DNA of 64,000 nucleotides from Hyphomonas sp. (GCA_016124495.1 WGNP01000007.1:62001-126000), one strand, 5' to 3'. Shown: positions 17,303 through 25,541, numbered from the stretch's first letter. The notes: generated by a model not told the origin, from the sequence alone. Made by a program: numbers and translations.

Positions 17303-18635
17303 GGTTCATATCCTCGATGAGGATCGACGGGGCATCCCGCGTGCTGCGCAGTTCAAGGTCCGACGCGGGAATGAGGCGCGCAAACATCGAGGGCAGATCG
17401 CCCGCCACGGTGACTTCCGAAACCGGATAGGCGATCTCGCCGCCCTCGAACCAGAAGCCTGCGACGCCGACGGAGTAATCACCTGTGTTGGGATTGATCG
17501 AGGGGCCGAACATGTCGGTGACCAGCAGGCCCCTGCCTGCGGACTTTGCGAGCGCGCCGGGAGACTGATTGCCGGGGCGCAGGTAGACGTTGGAGGTGGA
17601 GACGCCCGGCGGATCGCCGAACCCGAGACCGGCGAACCCGTTCGGCGCGAGGCCGAGCTGGCGCGCGGTGGAGGTGTTGAGCAGCCAGCGGGTCAGGCGC
17701 CCGTCCTCGATGAGATGCGCCTGCGCCACCGGCAGGCCTTCGCCGTCATGCGCGCGGCTGCCCATGCCCAGCGGGCGATGCGGATCATCGGTCAGGTAGA
17801 TACCCCTGGCGAAGACCTGCGTGCCCATCCTGTCTTTCAGGAAGCTGACGCCCCGCGCCACAGATGGCCCGGAGATCGCGCCGAGGAAGGCGCCCAGCAG
17901 GCTGTCGGAGACGCGCCGGTCGAAAATGACGGCGGCTTTCTGCGTCTCGATCTTGCGGGCGCCGAGGCGGGCGATGGTTCGCTCGCCGGCCGTCCTGCCG
18001 ATTGCATCTGCAGGCGGACGATCCTTCGTGAAGCGGACAGACCAGCTGTCATAGTCGCGCTCCATCTGGCCGTCTTTCTCGGCCACCGCCGAGAGGCCGA
18101 GGCTGGTGGACGTACCGGTTTTCCAGGACCTGAACCCATTGGTCGCCGCGACCCAGCGCTCGGACCGGTTCCAGGACGCGCCGCAACCTGCGACGGTCTT
18201 GATGCCCGCCACAGCCAGGGCGGCGGCTTCGGCAGCAATCGCCTCGCGCTCCAGCACATCGGCTGGCACTTCGGGCTCGCCTGAGAGGTCCATGTCGACA
18301 TTGCCCGGAGCGAGCTGGCCGCGCTCCGGCAGGCCGCAATACCTGTCTTCCGGCACCGCGCGGGCCATCGCCACGCAGCGCTCGGTCAGCGCCTTCAGGC
18401 CGCCTGGCGAAAGGTCCGCGCCGGAGACGCTGGCCTGGCGTTTGCCGAAGAAGCAGCGCAGCGCCACGCTGGCGCTTTCCTCACGCTCGATGCTTTCCAG
18501 CCTGCCGTCGCGCACGGAGACACTGACGCCGTCTGCCACGCCGATCCGGGCGTCCGCCTCGCTGGCGCCCGCCTTCAGGCAATTTTCGAGAAGCCCGGCC
18601 AGAAGCTCTGCCGGAGGAATACTGAAACCTGTCAT
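17289..18635 (-). CDS. pmbA: PmbA/TldE, partner of the TldD protease
   Basis: 448 residues, full length for TldE. It shares the N-terminal domain with TldD (SVSVRDGRLESIEREESASVALRCF) but lacks HExxxH, as expected: TldE supplies structure while TldD supplies the metal site. Recognisable conserved segments include HEGEGLPVAQAHLIEDGRLTRWLLNTSTARQLG with N-G-F-A in the centre and TGDYSVGVAGFWFEGG near the C-terminus, ending with SDLELRSTRDAPSILIEDM. It is followed by the CysQ-like gene with a 14-bp overlap, so the two are probably translated together. TldD is 14 kb away. Confidence 0.92.
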   Translation of the reverse strand: MTGFSIPPAELLAGLLENCLKAGASEADARIGVADGVSVSVRDGRLESIEREESASVALRCFFGKRQASVSGADLSPGGLKALTERCVAMARAVPEDRYCGLPERGQLAPGNVDMDLSGEPEVPADVLEREAIAAEAAALAVAGIKTVAGCGASWNRSERWVAATNGFRSWKTGTSTSLGLSAVAEKDGQMERDYDSWSVRFTKDRPPADAIGRTAGERTIARLGARKIETQKAAVIFDRRVSDSLLGAFLGAISGPSVARGVSFLKDRMGTQVFARGIYLTDDPHRPLGMGSRAHDGEGLPVAQAHLIEDGRLTRWLLNTSTARQLGLAPNGFAGLGFGDPPGVSTSNVYLRPGNQSPGALAKSAGRGLLVTDMFGPSINPNTGDYSVGVAGFWFEGGEIAYPVSEVTVAGDLPSMFARLIPASDLELRSTRDAPSILIEDMNLAGS

Positions 18636-18680
18636 GTGCGCTAAATGGACCGCGCTGCGGCGGCGCGCAACAGCGTAGCG

Positions 18681-19067
18681 TCAGGCGAGCGCGGCGTAGA
18701 CGACAAAGGCGCCGATGCCGAGCATGCCCAGCCAGCTGAACACCATTCCGAACTGGCGCGCCCAGAGGACGGTTGCCGAAAGGCCCAGTGCATGCAGCAG
18801 CCGGCCGAGAGTGAACACCCCGCCGAGGACGTGAATGGCCCAGACCGGAACGGCGAGCAGCGCCAGCACAGTCAGTCCCAGCATCGAGGCCGGAATGTAC
18901 TCTGCGGCGTTGCCATGGGCGCGGATACGCAGTTCCAGGTCCGCATCGCCGCCGGAGCCGAGCGAGACCTTGGTCCGCATCCGGCTGCCGACAACGCGGA
19001 TGGACAGCAGGAACAGGAGCAGGATGTTGATACCGGCATAAAGCGCGGCAGCTGAAAGTGCGGTCAC
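18681..19067 (-). CDS. MAPEG family membrane protein
   Basis: 128 residues from a GTG start with GGAGG six bases upstream. Four hydrophobic helices are seen; the loop RVVGSRMRTKVSLGSGG and the E-L-R-I-R-x-H-G-N-A-x-E-Y-I-P block after helix one are typical of bacterial MAPEG proteins (YecN-like). Eukaryotic relatives are membrane glutathione transferases and leukotriene synthases; bacterial members may use glutathione, which this organism can make through gshA. The exact reaction is unknown. It is 45 bp upstream of pmbA on the same strand. Confidence 0.85.
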   Translation of the reverse strand: MTALSAAALYAGINILLLFLLSIRVVGSRMRTKVSLGSGGDADLELRIRAHGNAAEYIPASMLGLTVLALLAVPVWAIHVLGGVFTLGRLLHALGLSATVLWARQFGMVFSWLGMLGIGAFVVYAALA

Positions 19068-19085
19068 TGGTAGCCTCCCCGGGTA

Positions 19086-19113
19086 AAGGCCGCCAGGTTT
19101 CCCCGGCGGCCTT
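19086..19113 (-). terminator. Rho-independent terminator-like hairpin
   Basis: AAGGCCGCC and GGCGGCCTT form a nine-pair stem around a 10-base loop. Read on the minus strand the stem is followed by TTTACCC, so a short T-run is present. It sits 31 bp past the stop of the small membrane protein at 19144-19419, and would separate it from the MAPEG gene. Confidence 0.6.
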
Positions 19114-19143
19114 GTGTCCTGTTACTCGCCTGAAAGGCGAAAC

Positions 19144-19419
19144 CTACATGTCCCGGCGCGCGTCCGGCAGGCGGTCGTTGATGTCGTCTCGGATGTCCAT
19201 CATCGTGACGATCAGGCCGCAGATGATGCTGGCCGCAACCCAGCCGCCGAAGCTGAACAGGGCAAAGTCGGCGACCTGTGCCAGCGGGCCCGAAAGGCCG
19301 ATAAGCTCGCCGGTGAATTCACCCTTCTGGTAAATGCCAAGGGCGATACCGGCCACGATGATGGCTACGTAGGCCACATAGACCATCACCCGGAAACTGT
19401 TGATGATAATGAACTTCAT
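19144..19419 (-). CDS. Small two-helix membrane protein, unknown function
   Basis: 91 residues. The ATG follows AGGAAGGGGATCCTC, a strong ribosome site. Helix one spans about residues 10-30 (VMVYVAYVAIIVAGIALGIY) and helix two about 46-72 (VADFALFSFGGWVAASIICGLIVTMM). A short polar loop lies between and the tail is charged (DIRDDINDRLPDARRDM). No family name is recognised, though the layout recalls small proteins found beside other inner-membrane enzymes. It stands alone, with a terminator-like hairpin downstream. Confidence 0.65.
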   Translation of the reverse strand: MKFIIINSFRVMVYVAYVAIIVAGIALGIYQKGEFTGELIGLSGPLAQVADFALFSFGGWVAASIICGLIVTMMDIRDDINDRLPDARRDM

Positions 19420-19526
19420 GAGGATCCCCTTCCTGGTTGCGTCCTGTTCTAGGCCGTGCGCAGATGCGCGTCACGTTAGGCTTTTATGACTGCAGGCTCC
19501 GGGCCAGGCCCGCGCCTTCAGTTTGC

Positions 19527-19841
19527 TTATCCTCCCGTTGCGGCGGCATTGCCACACACTTCAAGGTCGTTGGTAACCGCCGAGAAGGCAAGCAGATCCT
19601 CCACCGGCAGGCCGCTCATGTATTCCACCATGTCCTGCTTATCGCGGCCGGCGGCCTGGGCCACCTTCTTGAAAAGTTCAGGCGGCAGGTTTTTCTCGAG
19701 GGCTTCTGCAACACACGTACAGGTTGCCTCGGCTTCGCCCTTTTCGATACAGGTTGAAACGAGGGCCTGCCTGTCCGACGGGCCAAGCGCGCTGCACCCG
19801 GCCAGCAAGGTCAGTGACGCTGCCAGAACCAAACCACGCAT
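19527..19841 (-). CDS. Small cysteine-containing lipoprotein
   Basis: 104 residues from an ATG preceded by GGGAGG. A longer in-frame reading to 20093 exists, but only this start gives a lipoprotein signal: hydrophobic core LVLAASLTLL then lipobox LAGC at residues 14-17. The mature part is short and helical with C-I-E-K-G-E-A-E-A-T-C-T-C and a late cysteine (EVCGNAA), so disulfides are likely. The spacing C-x(10)-C-x-C resembles small periplasmic helical hairpin proteins. No function can be given. Confidence 0.72.
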   Translation of the reverse strand: MRGLVLAASLTLLAGCSALGPSDRQALVSTCIEKGEAEATCTCVAEALEKNLPPELFKKVAQAAGRDKQDMVEYMSGLPVEDLLAFSAVTNDLEVCGNAAATGG

Positions 19842-19902
19842 ACCAAGCCCTCCCGACGGTTTCAGCCCGAGAGCTTGCATGATTTCCGGCGGCTGAAAAG
19901 CG

Positions 19903-20616
19903 CTATTCCCGGCGCAGGAGAGCGTCCAGCTGCAGGCCGTTGCCGAGTTGGCGGGCGAAGGCTTCCTTGACGGCGGCGCGGTCATAATCCTCGGCAACCC
20001 AGTCCAGGAAGGGCTTCCACTGGCCGGGCGGGTTACCCGCATTGCAGGCCGCGTAGGTCTCGAAGACGGCGTCCAGGACGCCTGTCTTGCCATGCTTTAT
20101 GTGCAGGTATTTGCCTGAAAGCTGCTCCACCGCCTCGGCAAAGGGCGCCCGCTCGCGCAGCAGTTTGTACAGGACCGCCATGATCCCGGCCCGGTCGGCG
20201 CCGGATTTGCAGTGCATCAGGGCGGGATATTCGATCCGCTCGAACAGGTCGCGGGCTGCAAAAATCGCCTCGCGGGTCGGCGGGTCGCGGGAAAACACCT
20301 GGAAATCAACGAGTTCAATACCGGCCCTGGCGCAGGCTTCCTTCTCGAGGAGGTAGTACCCCTGGGTGCTGGGGCCTCGCAGGTTGAGGATCGTCCGGAT
20401 GCCCCGCTCGGCTGCATGGGCTGCGATCTGGCGCGGCGAGGGCTGGTTGGAGCGCCACATTTCGGGGGAAATCTGGTGCAGGTTGCTGAAGCGGGCGCGC
20501 AGGAACCCGTGGTCGCCCCAGATCAGTTCCCGCTGCGCCCGGGCCCGCCCCCCGGGCGTTGCGAGGTCGGCTGCCACGTGCGCCCGGCGCTTCTTTTTGG
20601 ACCGCATCTTCACCAT
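19903..20616 (-). CDS. Dual-specificity/tyrosine phosphatase-like protein
   Basis: 237 residues. The phosphatase loop HCKSGADRAG (C-x5-R) lies at about residue 138, with the conserved aspartate region FSRDPPT some 30 residues before it as the likely general acid. Upstream, WRSNQPSPRQIAAHAAERGIRTILNLRG is the typical opening of bacterial dual-specificity phosphatases of the DUF442/AtPFA-DSP kind. The first 15 residues are very basic (KMRSKKKRRAH). No signal peptide, so cytoplasmic. Some members act on inositol phosphates or lipid precursors. The ATG at 20616 is chosen because upstream sequence in frame is not protein-like. Confidence 0.82.
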   Translation of the reverse strand: MVKMRSKKKRRAHVAADLATPGGRARAQRELIWGDHGFLRARFSNLHQISPEMWRSNQPSPRQIAAHAAERGIRTILNLRGPSTQGYYLLEKEACARAGIELVDFQVFSRDPPTREAIFAARDLFERIEYPALMHCKSGADRAGIMAVLYKLLRERAPFAEAVEQLSGKYLHIKHGKTGVLDAVFETYAACNAGNPPGQWKPFLDWVAEDYDRAAVKEAFARQLGNGLQLDALLRRE

Positions 20617-20799
20617 GGCCCCGCACCTAACGGCCAGCGCGTCGCGGGGCAAGCACAGCCATGCACGCGGATTTCCCGCCCGATTATCATTCTGTCTCAA
20701 AAAATTCTGACCCCGCCGCATCCAGCAGGGCACCTGGCTGCATCTTACAGCCAAGAACACCAGCAATCGTGCTGGAAGAGATTTGAACCGGAGCTCCCC

Positions 20800-21174
20800 A
20801 TGGGTGTTGAAGTCCTCGTCCCCGTTGCCTTTTTCGGCACGATCATCGCCACCGTCTGGCTTGTCAGCTATTTCAATGGCCGCAAGCGCCTGACCATCCA
20901 CGAGACGCTGCGCCACGCCATCGACAAGGGCCAGTCGCTTTCGCCGGAGCTGATGGACCGGATGTCGATGGTGACCGACCCGGTGCGCGCCGACCTTCGC
21001 CGCGGCGTGCTGTTCCTGGCTTTCGGCGCGGCCTTCGGTGTCCTCTCCGCCCTGATCGGCCATCAGGAAGCTGAAGCCCTGACCCCGATGCTCGGTGTTG
21101 CCACCTTCCCGATCTTCCTCGGGATCGCGTATATCGGCCTGTGGGCATTCGGCCGTGGCAAGTCAGAGGCCTGA
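20800..21174 (+). CDS. DUF6249-like two/three-helix membrane protein
   Basis: 124 residues. An N-terminal helix (LVPVAFFGTIIATVWLVSYF), then a basic, conserved-looking cytoplasmic segment (NGRKRLTIHETLRHAIDKGQSLSPELMDRM), then two helices (about 70-88 and 99-117). The R-x-x-x-H-E-T-L-R-x-A-I-x-x-G-x-x-L-x-P-E motif recurs in alphaproteobacterial proteins encoded next to ECF sigma factors and is what suggests DUF6249. It is followed at 31 bp by a sigma factor gene with a strong ribosome site and so probably forms an operon with it. Role unknown; a membrane sensor or regulator is inference. Confidence 0.75.
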   Translation: MGVEVLVPVAFFGTIIATVWLVSYFNGRKRLTIHETLRHAIDKGQSLSPELMDRMSMVTDPVRADLRRGVLFLAFGAAFGVLSALIGHQEAEALTPMLGVATFPIFLGIAYIGLWAFGRGKSEA

Positions 21175-21205
21175 TCTCTGGCTGGTTGCCTCAGGAGGGC
21201 GGGAC

Positions 21206-21730
21206 ATGCGCAGCGACCCTGATCTCGCCCACGCCGCCGCACAGGGTAACGAGGCAGCCTTTGCCGAGCTTGTGCGGCGCCACCAGGGCAAGGTGCGCGG
21301 GATGGCCCGCCGCCTGGCCGGCTCCGAAGCCACCGGCGACGACATCGCCCAGGTGACGTTCCTGACGGCATGGCAGAAAATCTCCACCTATGCCGGCGGA
21401 ACCTTCAGTGCCTGGATCTGCACCATCTGCTGGCGGCAATTCCTGCAATGGCGACGCCGGCAGAAAATGGAAATCGAGTTCGACGAGACCGCGGAGATCA
21501 TCCCGTTTGACCGCTCGGCGGACCACAACGAGATGCGGATGGACCTCACCCGTGCCCTCGAAACCCTCAGCGAAGCCCAGCGTGTCTGTGTGGTGCTGTG
21601 CGTCGCGACGGGACTGACCCATCAGGAGGCAGCTGACGTGACCGGCTGGCCCCTCGGAACGGTAAAGTCGCACGTCCTGCGCGGGGTCGCCCTGCTCCGG
21701 ACCCGTCTTGAAAATGCCAATGTGGCGTGA
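21206..21730 (+). CDS. ECF-type RNA polymerase sigma factor
   Basis: 174 residues, with AGGAGGGCGGGAC before the ATG. Region 2 spans about residues 15-85 (AAFAELVRRHQGKVRGMARRL, DDIAQVTFLTAWQKI) and region 4 about 115-168 (LSEAQRVCVVLCVATGLTHQEAADVTG then PLGTVKSHVLRG, the helix-turn-helix for the -35 element). There is no region 3, as in all ECF factors. It lies between DUF6249 and a membrane protein gene; the latter begins 13 bp after its stop and is a candidate for its anti-sigma factor. Confidence 0.9.
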   Translation: MRSDPDLAHAAAQGNEAAFAELVRRHQGKVRGMARRLAGSEATGDDIAQVTFLTAWQKISTYAGGTFSAWICTICWRQFLQWRRRQKMEIEFDETAEIIPFDRSADHNEMRMDLTRALETLSEAQRVCVVLCVATGLTHQEAADVTGWPLGTVKSHVLRGVALLRTRLENANVA

Positions 21731-21743
21731 TGGAGTAGTCAAC

Positions 21744-22115
21744 ATGCGTGAACAGGATGCCTACAAGGATCTGTCGGACCTTTTCCGGGCCGGGGACAAC
21801 GCTCTGCCCGCAGAGCCGTTCACCCAGCGGGTGATGGGCAATGTGCGCCGCCAGAAAATGACGCGCCGCCTGGTGGTCGGAAGCCTGGGGCTGGCCGGGG
21901 CGGGCATTGCCGTCCTCCAGCTGCCGGCCCTGCTCGGCGAATGGGTCGGGGTCGACCGGGCCGTGACTGCAGCGCTGACGACGGCGCCCACCGAACTCAG
22001 CACCGCCGCCATCAACCAGCTCAGCACCGCCGCCATGAGCAACCCGGTGTGGCTCGCCGTTGCCGCCGGGGCTGCTTTTTGCGTCTTCGCGGTGTCGGCC
22101 TTCGAACGGGCCTGA
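21744..22115 (+). CDS. Membrane protein, possible anti-sigma factor
   Basis: 123 residues. A cytoplasmic N-terminal part (DLSDLFRAGDNALPAEPFTQRVMGNVRRQKMTRR) precedes a helix at about 45-65 and a second helix at 102-120. Position directly after the ECF gene and the N-in, membrane-tethered form suit an anti-sigma factor, but there is no zinc-binding H-x3-C-x2-C motif and I cannot match an anti-sigma family. It is followed by a terminator hairpin, so it closes the DUF6249-sigma operon. Confidence 0.65.
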   Translation: MREQDAYKDLSDLFRAGDNALPAEPFTQRVMGNVRRQKMTRRLVVGSLGLAGAGIAVLQLPALLGEWVGVDRAVTAALTTAPTELSTAAINQLSTAAMSNPVWLAVAAGAAFCVFAVSAFERA

Positions 22116-22137
22116 ATCTACCGCCTGCGGACAAATG

Positions 22138-22167
22138 AAAACCCCGGCAGCCATTCCGGCGGTTTTT
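22138..22167 (+). terminator. Rho-independent terminator
   Basis: AAAACCCCGG pairs with CCGG-C-GGTTTT with one bulged base and an eight-base loop, and is followed by T. It lies 23 bp after the stop of the putative anti-sigma gene and would end the 20800-22115 operon. Confidence 0.65.
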
Positions 22168-22419
22168 ACTGCAACCGGGCAATTCTGCGGACGGGTGAGG
22201 TTGCATGCTGGCATGCCCTTCCAGAGAATATGCTCAAATGTCAGCGTAAGGATAAAGGGAGTGGGTCGAGGCGGAATATCTGGAGCTGGCCCTTTCCTGC
22301 CGGTTGCGCGTGCCCATTGCATGGAATGCTGAAACTTGTCAGACGCAGGAATGCGGAACCAACCTTGGCAGAATAGGCGAGTCAGGTTTGCTGGATCCAA
22401 TAACTCGGAGCTCGCCTGC

Positions 22420-23760
22420 ATGGACAGACGGCGCTTTCTGGCTGTGATGAGTGCCGCGCTGGCCGCGCCCGGCCTCGCTGCCTGCAAGCCTGTCAAGGCC
22501 GGGACAGTGCTTGTCATCGGTGCAGGCATGGCGGGGCTTGCAGCGGCGCAGGCGCTGACGGCACGCGGCGCACGCGTCACTGTGCTGGAGGCGCGCGGCC
22601 GGATCGGCGGGCGGATCCACACGAGCCGACTCTGGCCGGATGTGCCAATCGATCTTGGCGCGTCCTGGATCCATGGGACGCACGGCAATCCACTGACCGC
22701 ACTTGCGCGCGAAGCGGGCACCAAAACCCTCACTACCAGCTACGACAACTCAAAGCTCTACATCGCACCGCAGCTCGCCGCACTGGGCGTAAAGGGGCGC
22801 GGCACGGATTGGGCGTCCGGAGTTGTCGAGCGAGCGCTTGAGCGGGCGCAGGAGGCTGACGCAGACGTGTCTCTCCGCGATGCAGTGGACCGGATAAGCC
22901 CGCCGGGTAAGCGGTCTCCCGTTCGAGCGGCGCAGCTCGAACATCACCTCGCAGGCGACTATGAGCAGGAATATTCCGGTAGCGCGCGCGAGCTGTCCGC
23001 CTTGTGGATCGGGGCGGACGAGGCGTTCGGCGGCGGCGATGTGCTATTTCCAGGGGGCTATGATCAGCTCACAGATCATCTGGCGCGCGGCCTCGATATT
23101 CGTCTCAATTCGCCGGTTGTCCATGTGCGCTGGGACAGGTCGGGCGTCGAGGTCGAGCTTACCTCCGGCGAGCGCCTTCAGGCGGGCAGGGTCATCGTCA
23201 CCGTGCCGCTCGGCGTGCTGAAGGCGGGCAGCATCCGCTTCACTCCAGCGCTTTCTGCGGGCAAACAAGCCGCCATCGACCGGCTCGGCATGGGGCTTCT
23301 CAACAAGCACTTCCTGCGCTTCGAAACGCCCTTCTGGCCAACCGATATCGACTGGCACGAATGTATGAAGCGCGAGCCCGGTCGCTGGTCGCAATGGGTG
23401 AGCTTTGCAAAGACCGGGGCGCCAGTGCTGCTCGGCTTTACAAGCAGCGACGCGGCGCGGCATGTGGAGACGCTGGACGAGCCTGCCGTCCTCGCCGACG
23501 CGAGCGCCGCCCTGCGCGACATGTTCGGCGCAGCGACGCCCGCCCCTGTCGCGGCGCAGATGACACGCTGGGAAAGCGACCAGCTCGCAGGCGGCTCCTA
23601 CTCGTTCTACGCCGTCCACAGCAGCCTCGCCGACCGGGAAGCGCTGGCAATGCCGGAGGCAGAAGGCGCGCTACGCTTCGCAGGCGAAGCGTGCAGCATC
23701 GACTATTTCGGCACGGTCCACGGCGCATTCATAAGTGGACAGTCCGAAGGCGGAGCGTGA
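22420..23760 (+). CDS. Exported flavin amine oxidase (Tat lipoprotein)
   Basis: 446 residues. The start MDRRRFLAVMSAALAAPG is a twin-arginine signal, and GLAAC at 20-24 is a lipobox, so the mature enzyme is probably a folded, lipid-anchored periplasmic protein. The FAD-binding Rossmann motif is VIGAGMAGLAAAQAL followed by EARGRIGGRIHT, as in monoamine and polyamine oxidases. The C-terminal flavin segment LRFAGEACSIDYFGTVHGAFISG fits the GMC-unrelated amine oxidase fold. Substrate is unknown. An in-frame start at 22336 would hide the signal, so the ATG with GGAG upstream is preferred. The 304 bp before it hold only the terminator at 22138 and no gene. Confidence 0.88.
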   Translation: MDRRRFLAVMSAALAAPGLAACKPVKAGTVLVIGAGMAGLAAAQALTARGARVTVLEARGRIGGRIHTSRLWPDVPIDLGASWIHGTHGNPLTALAREAGTKTLTTSYDNSKLYIAPQLAALGVKGRGTDWASGVVERALERAQEADADVSLRDAVDRISPPGKRSPVRAAQLEHHLAGDYEQEYSGSARELSALWIGADEAFGGGDVLFPGGYDQLTDHLARGLDIRLNSPVVHVRWDRSGVEVELTSGERLQAGRVIVTVPLGVLKAGSIRFTPALSAGKQAAIDRLGMGLLNKHFLRFETPFWPTDIDWHECMKREPGRWSQWVSFAKTGAPVLLGFTSSDAARHVETLDEPAVLADASAALRDMFGAATPAPVAAQMTRWESDQLAGGSYSFYAVHSSLADREALAMPEAEGALRFAGEACSIDYFGTVHGAFISGQSEGGA

Positions 23761-23917
23761 GCGCGGTGCGAACACGCGCGCAAAATCTATGCACTGGCCA
23801 ACATCTGATCTGAAGGACCGCAATCGGCGATCTCCGGGCGAATCAACCGGGCGGCCGAAGCGGCAGACAGGCACATCAATCCTGCCCGCCACTTGGGAAC
23901 GCAAGCGCCCGCACACT

Positions 23918-24322
23918 TCAAAGAAACGGATTTTCGATACGCAAGCCCATGAGCGTCTGTTCGTGCTGCATGTCCTCGCTGACGACCACATCGCACCCGT
24001 TCTCCAGTGCGGCGGCCACGATCAATGCGTCATAGATGTTGAGGTCGTGGGCGGACGCAAGGACGACGGCGCGTTCATGGATGGCGAGCGTCAGCGGGAC
24101 GACCTCGAGATTGGCCTTCAGGGCTTGTAGAACTTCTTCAGTCTCGGCCCAGCTCAACGCCAGCTTAAGACGAGCGACGGAAGTGAACTCATTCAGCACC
24201 TGAGTGCTTATGACCCCCCCGCCGGCGATGAGGCTCTCGGCTTTGCTCGCTTTGGCGACGTCGCCAGACATCAGGTACACGATGATGTTGGTGTCGAGGA
24301 ACGGGCGTTTAGCGCCGCTCAT
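23918..24322 (-). CDS. vapC: VapC-type PIN-domain toxin
   Basis: 134 residues. PIN-domain acidic residues are in place: D10 in FLDTNIIVYL, E in VLNEFTSVA, D in IYDALIVAAA and D in SEDMQHEQ near the C-terminus, which together hold magnesium for RNA cleavage. Type II VapC toxins cut tRNA or rRNA. The ATG overlaps the antitoxin frame by 14 bp, the common antitoxin-first order. It is the downstream gene of the pair and should be held inactive by the VapB protein. Nothing looks degraded. Confidence 0.9.
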   Translation of the reverse strand: MSGAKRPFLDTNIIVYLMSGDVAKASKAESLIAGGGVISTQVLNEFTSVARLKLALSWAETEEVLQALKANLEVVPLTLAIHERAVVLASAHDLNIYDALIVAAALENGCDVVVSEDMQHEQTLMGLRIENPFL

Positions 24323-24542
24323 TGGCTTCCAACCGGTCAAACCTGAAGTCAACCGGCAGGCGTCCGCGCAGCTTGCGCAGTCGTGTCAGCAACTCGGTGG
24401 GTGCCGGCTTCTTTGCAACTTCAAGCGTGCGCGCGCCCATGACCTGGATTTCGATGCGATCGCCGTCTTTCAAATTCAACGCGTCAACGACGCTTTGGGG
24501 GAGGCGAACGGCGAGCGAATTACCCCATTTCGCGACTTGCAT
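24309..24542 (-). CDS. vapB: AbrB/MazE-type antitoxin (VapB)
   Basis: 77 residues. MQVAKWGNSLAVRLPQSVVDAL followed by GDRIEIQV is a swapped-hairpin AbrB/SpoVT DNA-binding domain; the C-terminal part (ELLTRLRKLRGRLPVDFRFDR) is the likely toxin-wrapping tail. The ATG at 24542 is used; an upstream in-frame ATG (24590) lies inside the operator. The operator palindrome at 24560-24584 covers the probable promoter, consistent with the usual autorepression by antitoxin and toxin-antitoxin complex. Confidence 0.88.
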   Translation of the reverse strand: MQVAKWGNSLAVRLPQSVVDALNLKDGDRIEIQVMGARTLEVAKKPAPTELLTRLRKLRGRLPVDFRFDRLEANERR

Positions 24543-24559
24543 AGTCAAAACCCTGTAAA

Positions 24560-24584
24560 GATATACACGAAAAAAATGTATATC
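24560..24584. promoter_or_regulatory. Operator-like palindrome upstream of vapBC
   Basis: GATATACA (24560-24567) and TGTATATC (24577-24584) form a perfect 8-bp inverted repeat with a 9-bp spacer, ending 17 bp before the vapB ATG. Its AT-rich sequence stands out against the GC-rich surroundings, and it suits a dimeric AbrB-type binding site. Autoregulation is the family norm; binding here is inference. Confidence 0.7.
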
Positions 24585-24929
24585 ATGCAACTACAGTCCG
24601 CAAGAGGTCGGTTTGCAGAACCGGCGCAGCGGCTTTGGCCAAGATGAACTGGGGCCCTCGCTTCCCCCATTCAATTCGAACAAAAGATCCGATCTTGAAT
24701 CGGGTGTCGAACGTCTGCCTAAGGCGATCTCCGGCCTCGTGTCTGCAGAGCCGGCTGATAGCAGGATTGAGTAACCCTGCCTGAAGCCGAAATAAGATCA
24801 GCGCTGCAGACCTGACCCAATGCCGCTGTTCAATGATGCTCGACAAACACGACAAGCGATGACTTTGGCGTGGATCGCGCTGAACCTGTTGGTCCTGCGC
24901 CGGGCGCACAACCGGAGCGACCAGTCGTA
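24585..24929. other. Intergenic stretch, no supported gene
   Basis: About 345 bp between the vapBC operator and the GST stop. A minus-strand frame (24583-24987) stays open, but it overlaps the GST gene and the operator, and its product does not resemble a known family. I see no RNA gene and no clear terminator. It may be debris from past insertions. Confidence 0.4.
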
Positions 24930-25541
24930 TCAGGGTTTCGCCAACGCCCGTGCCAACGCCGGGCGAGCGTAGCAGGCATCGGCCCATCGCTGCACATTGG
25001 CATGTTCGCTATAGTCGAAGCCGATCGTCCCCATCAGATGCATCACCGAAGCTACATTAAGATCTGCCACGGAAAAGGCGCTTCCCACCAGCCAGTCACG
25101 TCCTTCTAATGCGGCATCCAGCACCCTGAGCGGCCGTTGCAGGTTCCTGGTCGCGTGCTCGACGACCTTCGGGTTGCGCTTGTCCTCAGGTGTGAAAAGC
25201 TTCTGGATCACGATCTGCATCTGCAGCGGTTCAATCTCACTGATGCCCCAGACGCTCCATTGCCAGGTCCGCGCCTCATCCTCGTGTGAAGAGGGGTAGA
25301 GCGCTCCGCCATAATGCTTGGCCAGATAGAGGTTGATGGCCATGGACTCAAAAAGTTGCAGGTCGCCGTCGATCAGGGCTGGGATACGGCCATTGGGGTT
25401 GACGGCCAGATAGTCTGCCCCCTTCGAGTCGGCGCCATAGGTGACTGGCACATGCTCATAATCGATGCCTGTTTCCTCCATGCCCCAGATGGCGCGGATC
25501 GCGCGGGAGCCGGAAATGCCGAACAGTCTGGGTCTGGTCAC
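24930..25541 (-). CDS. Glutathione S-transferase family protein
   Basis: 203 residues from a GTG start giving TRPRLFGISGSRAIRAIW, with AGGGG upstream; an ATG at 25559 is an alternative. The N-terminal thioredoxin-like domain has S at SGSRA as the likely glutathione-activating residue, cis-proline in GRIPALID and the glutathione-contact ESMAI. The C-terminal helical domain has the conserved WLVGSAFSVADLNVA motif, the N-capping box of GST folds. GshA-made glutathione would be the co-substrate; the electrophile is unknown. It lies alone in the accessory region. Confidence 0.9.
   Translation of the reverse strand: MTRPRLFGISGSRAIRAIWGMEETGIDYEHVPVTYGADSKGADYLAVNPNGRIPALIDGDLQLFESMAINLYLAKHYGGALYPSSHEDEARTWQWSVWGISEIEPLQMQIVIQKLFTPEDKRNPKVVEHATRNLQRPLRVLDAALEGRDWLVGSAFSVADLNVASVMHLMGTIGFDYSEHANVQRWADACYARPALARALAKP

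Noticed and set aside
22060-22332. Plus-strand frame after the putative anti-sigma gene
   Set aside because: Covers the terminator at 22138-22167 and has no family features.
24583-24987. 134-codon minus-strand frame between GST and vapBC
   Set aside because: Overlaps both the GST gene and the operator; no recognisable domain. Left as unannotated.
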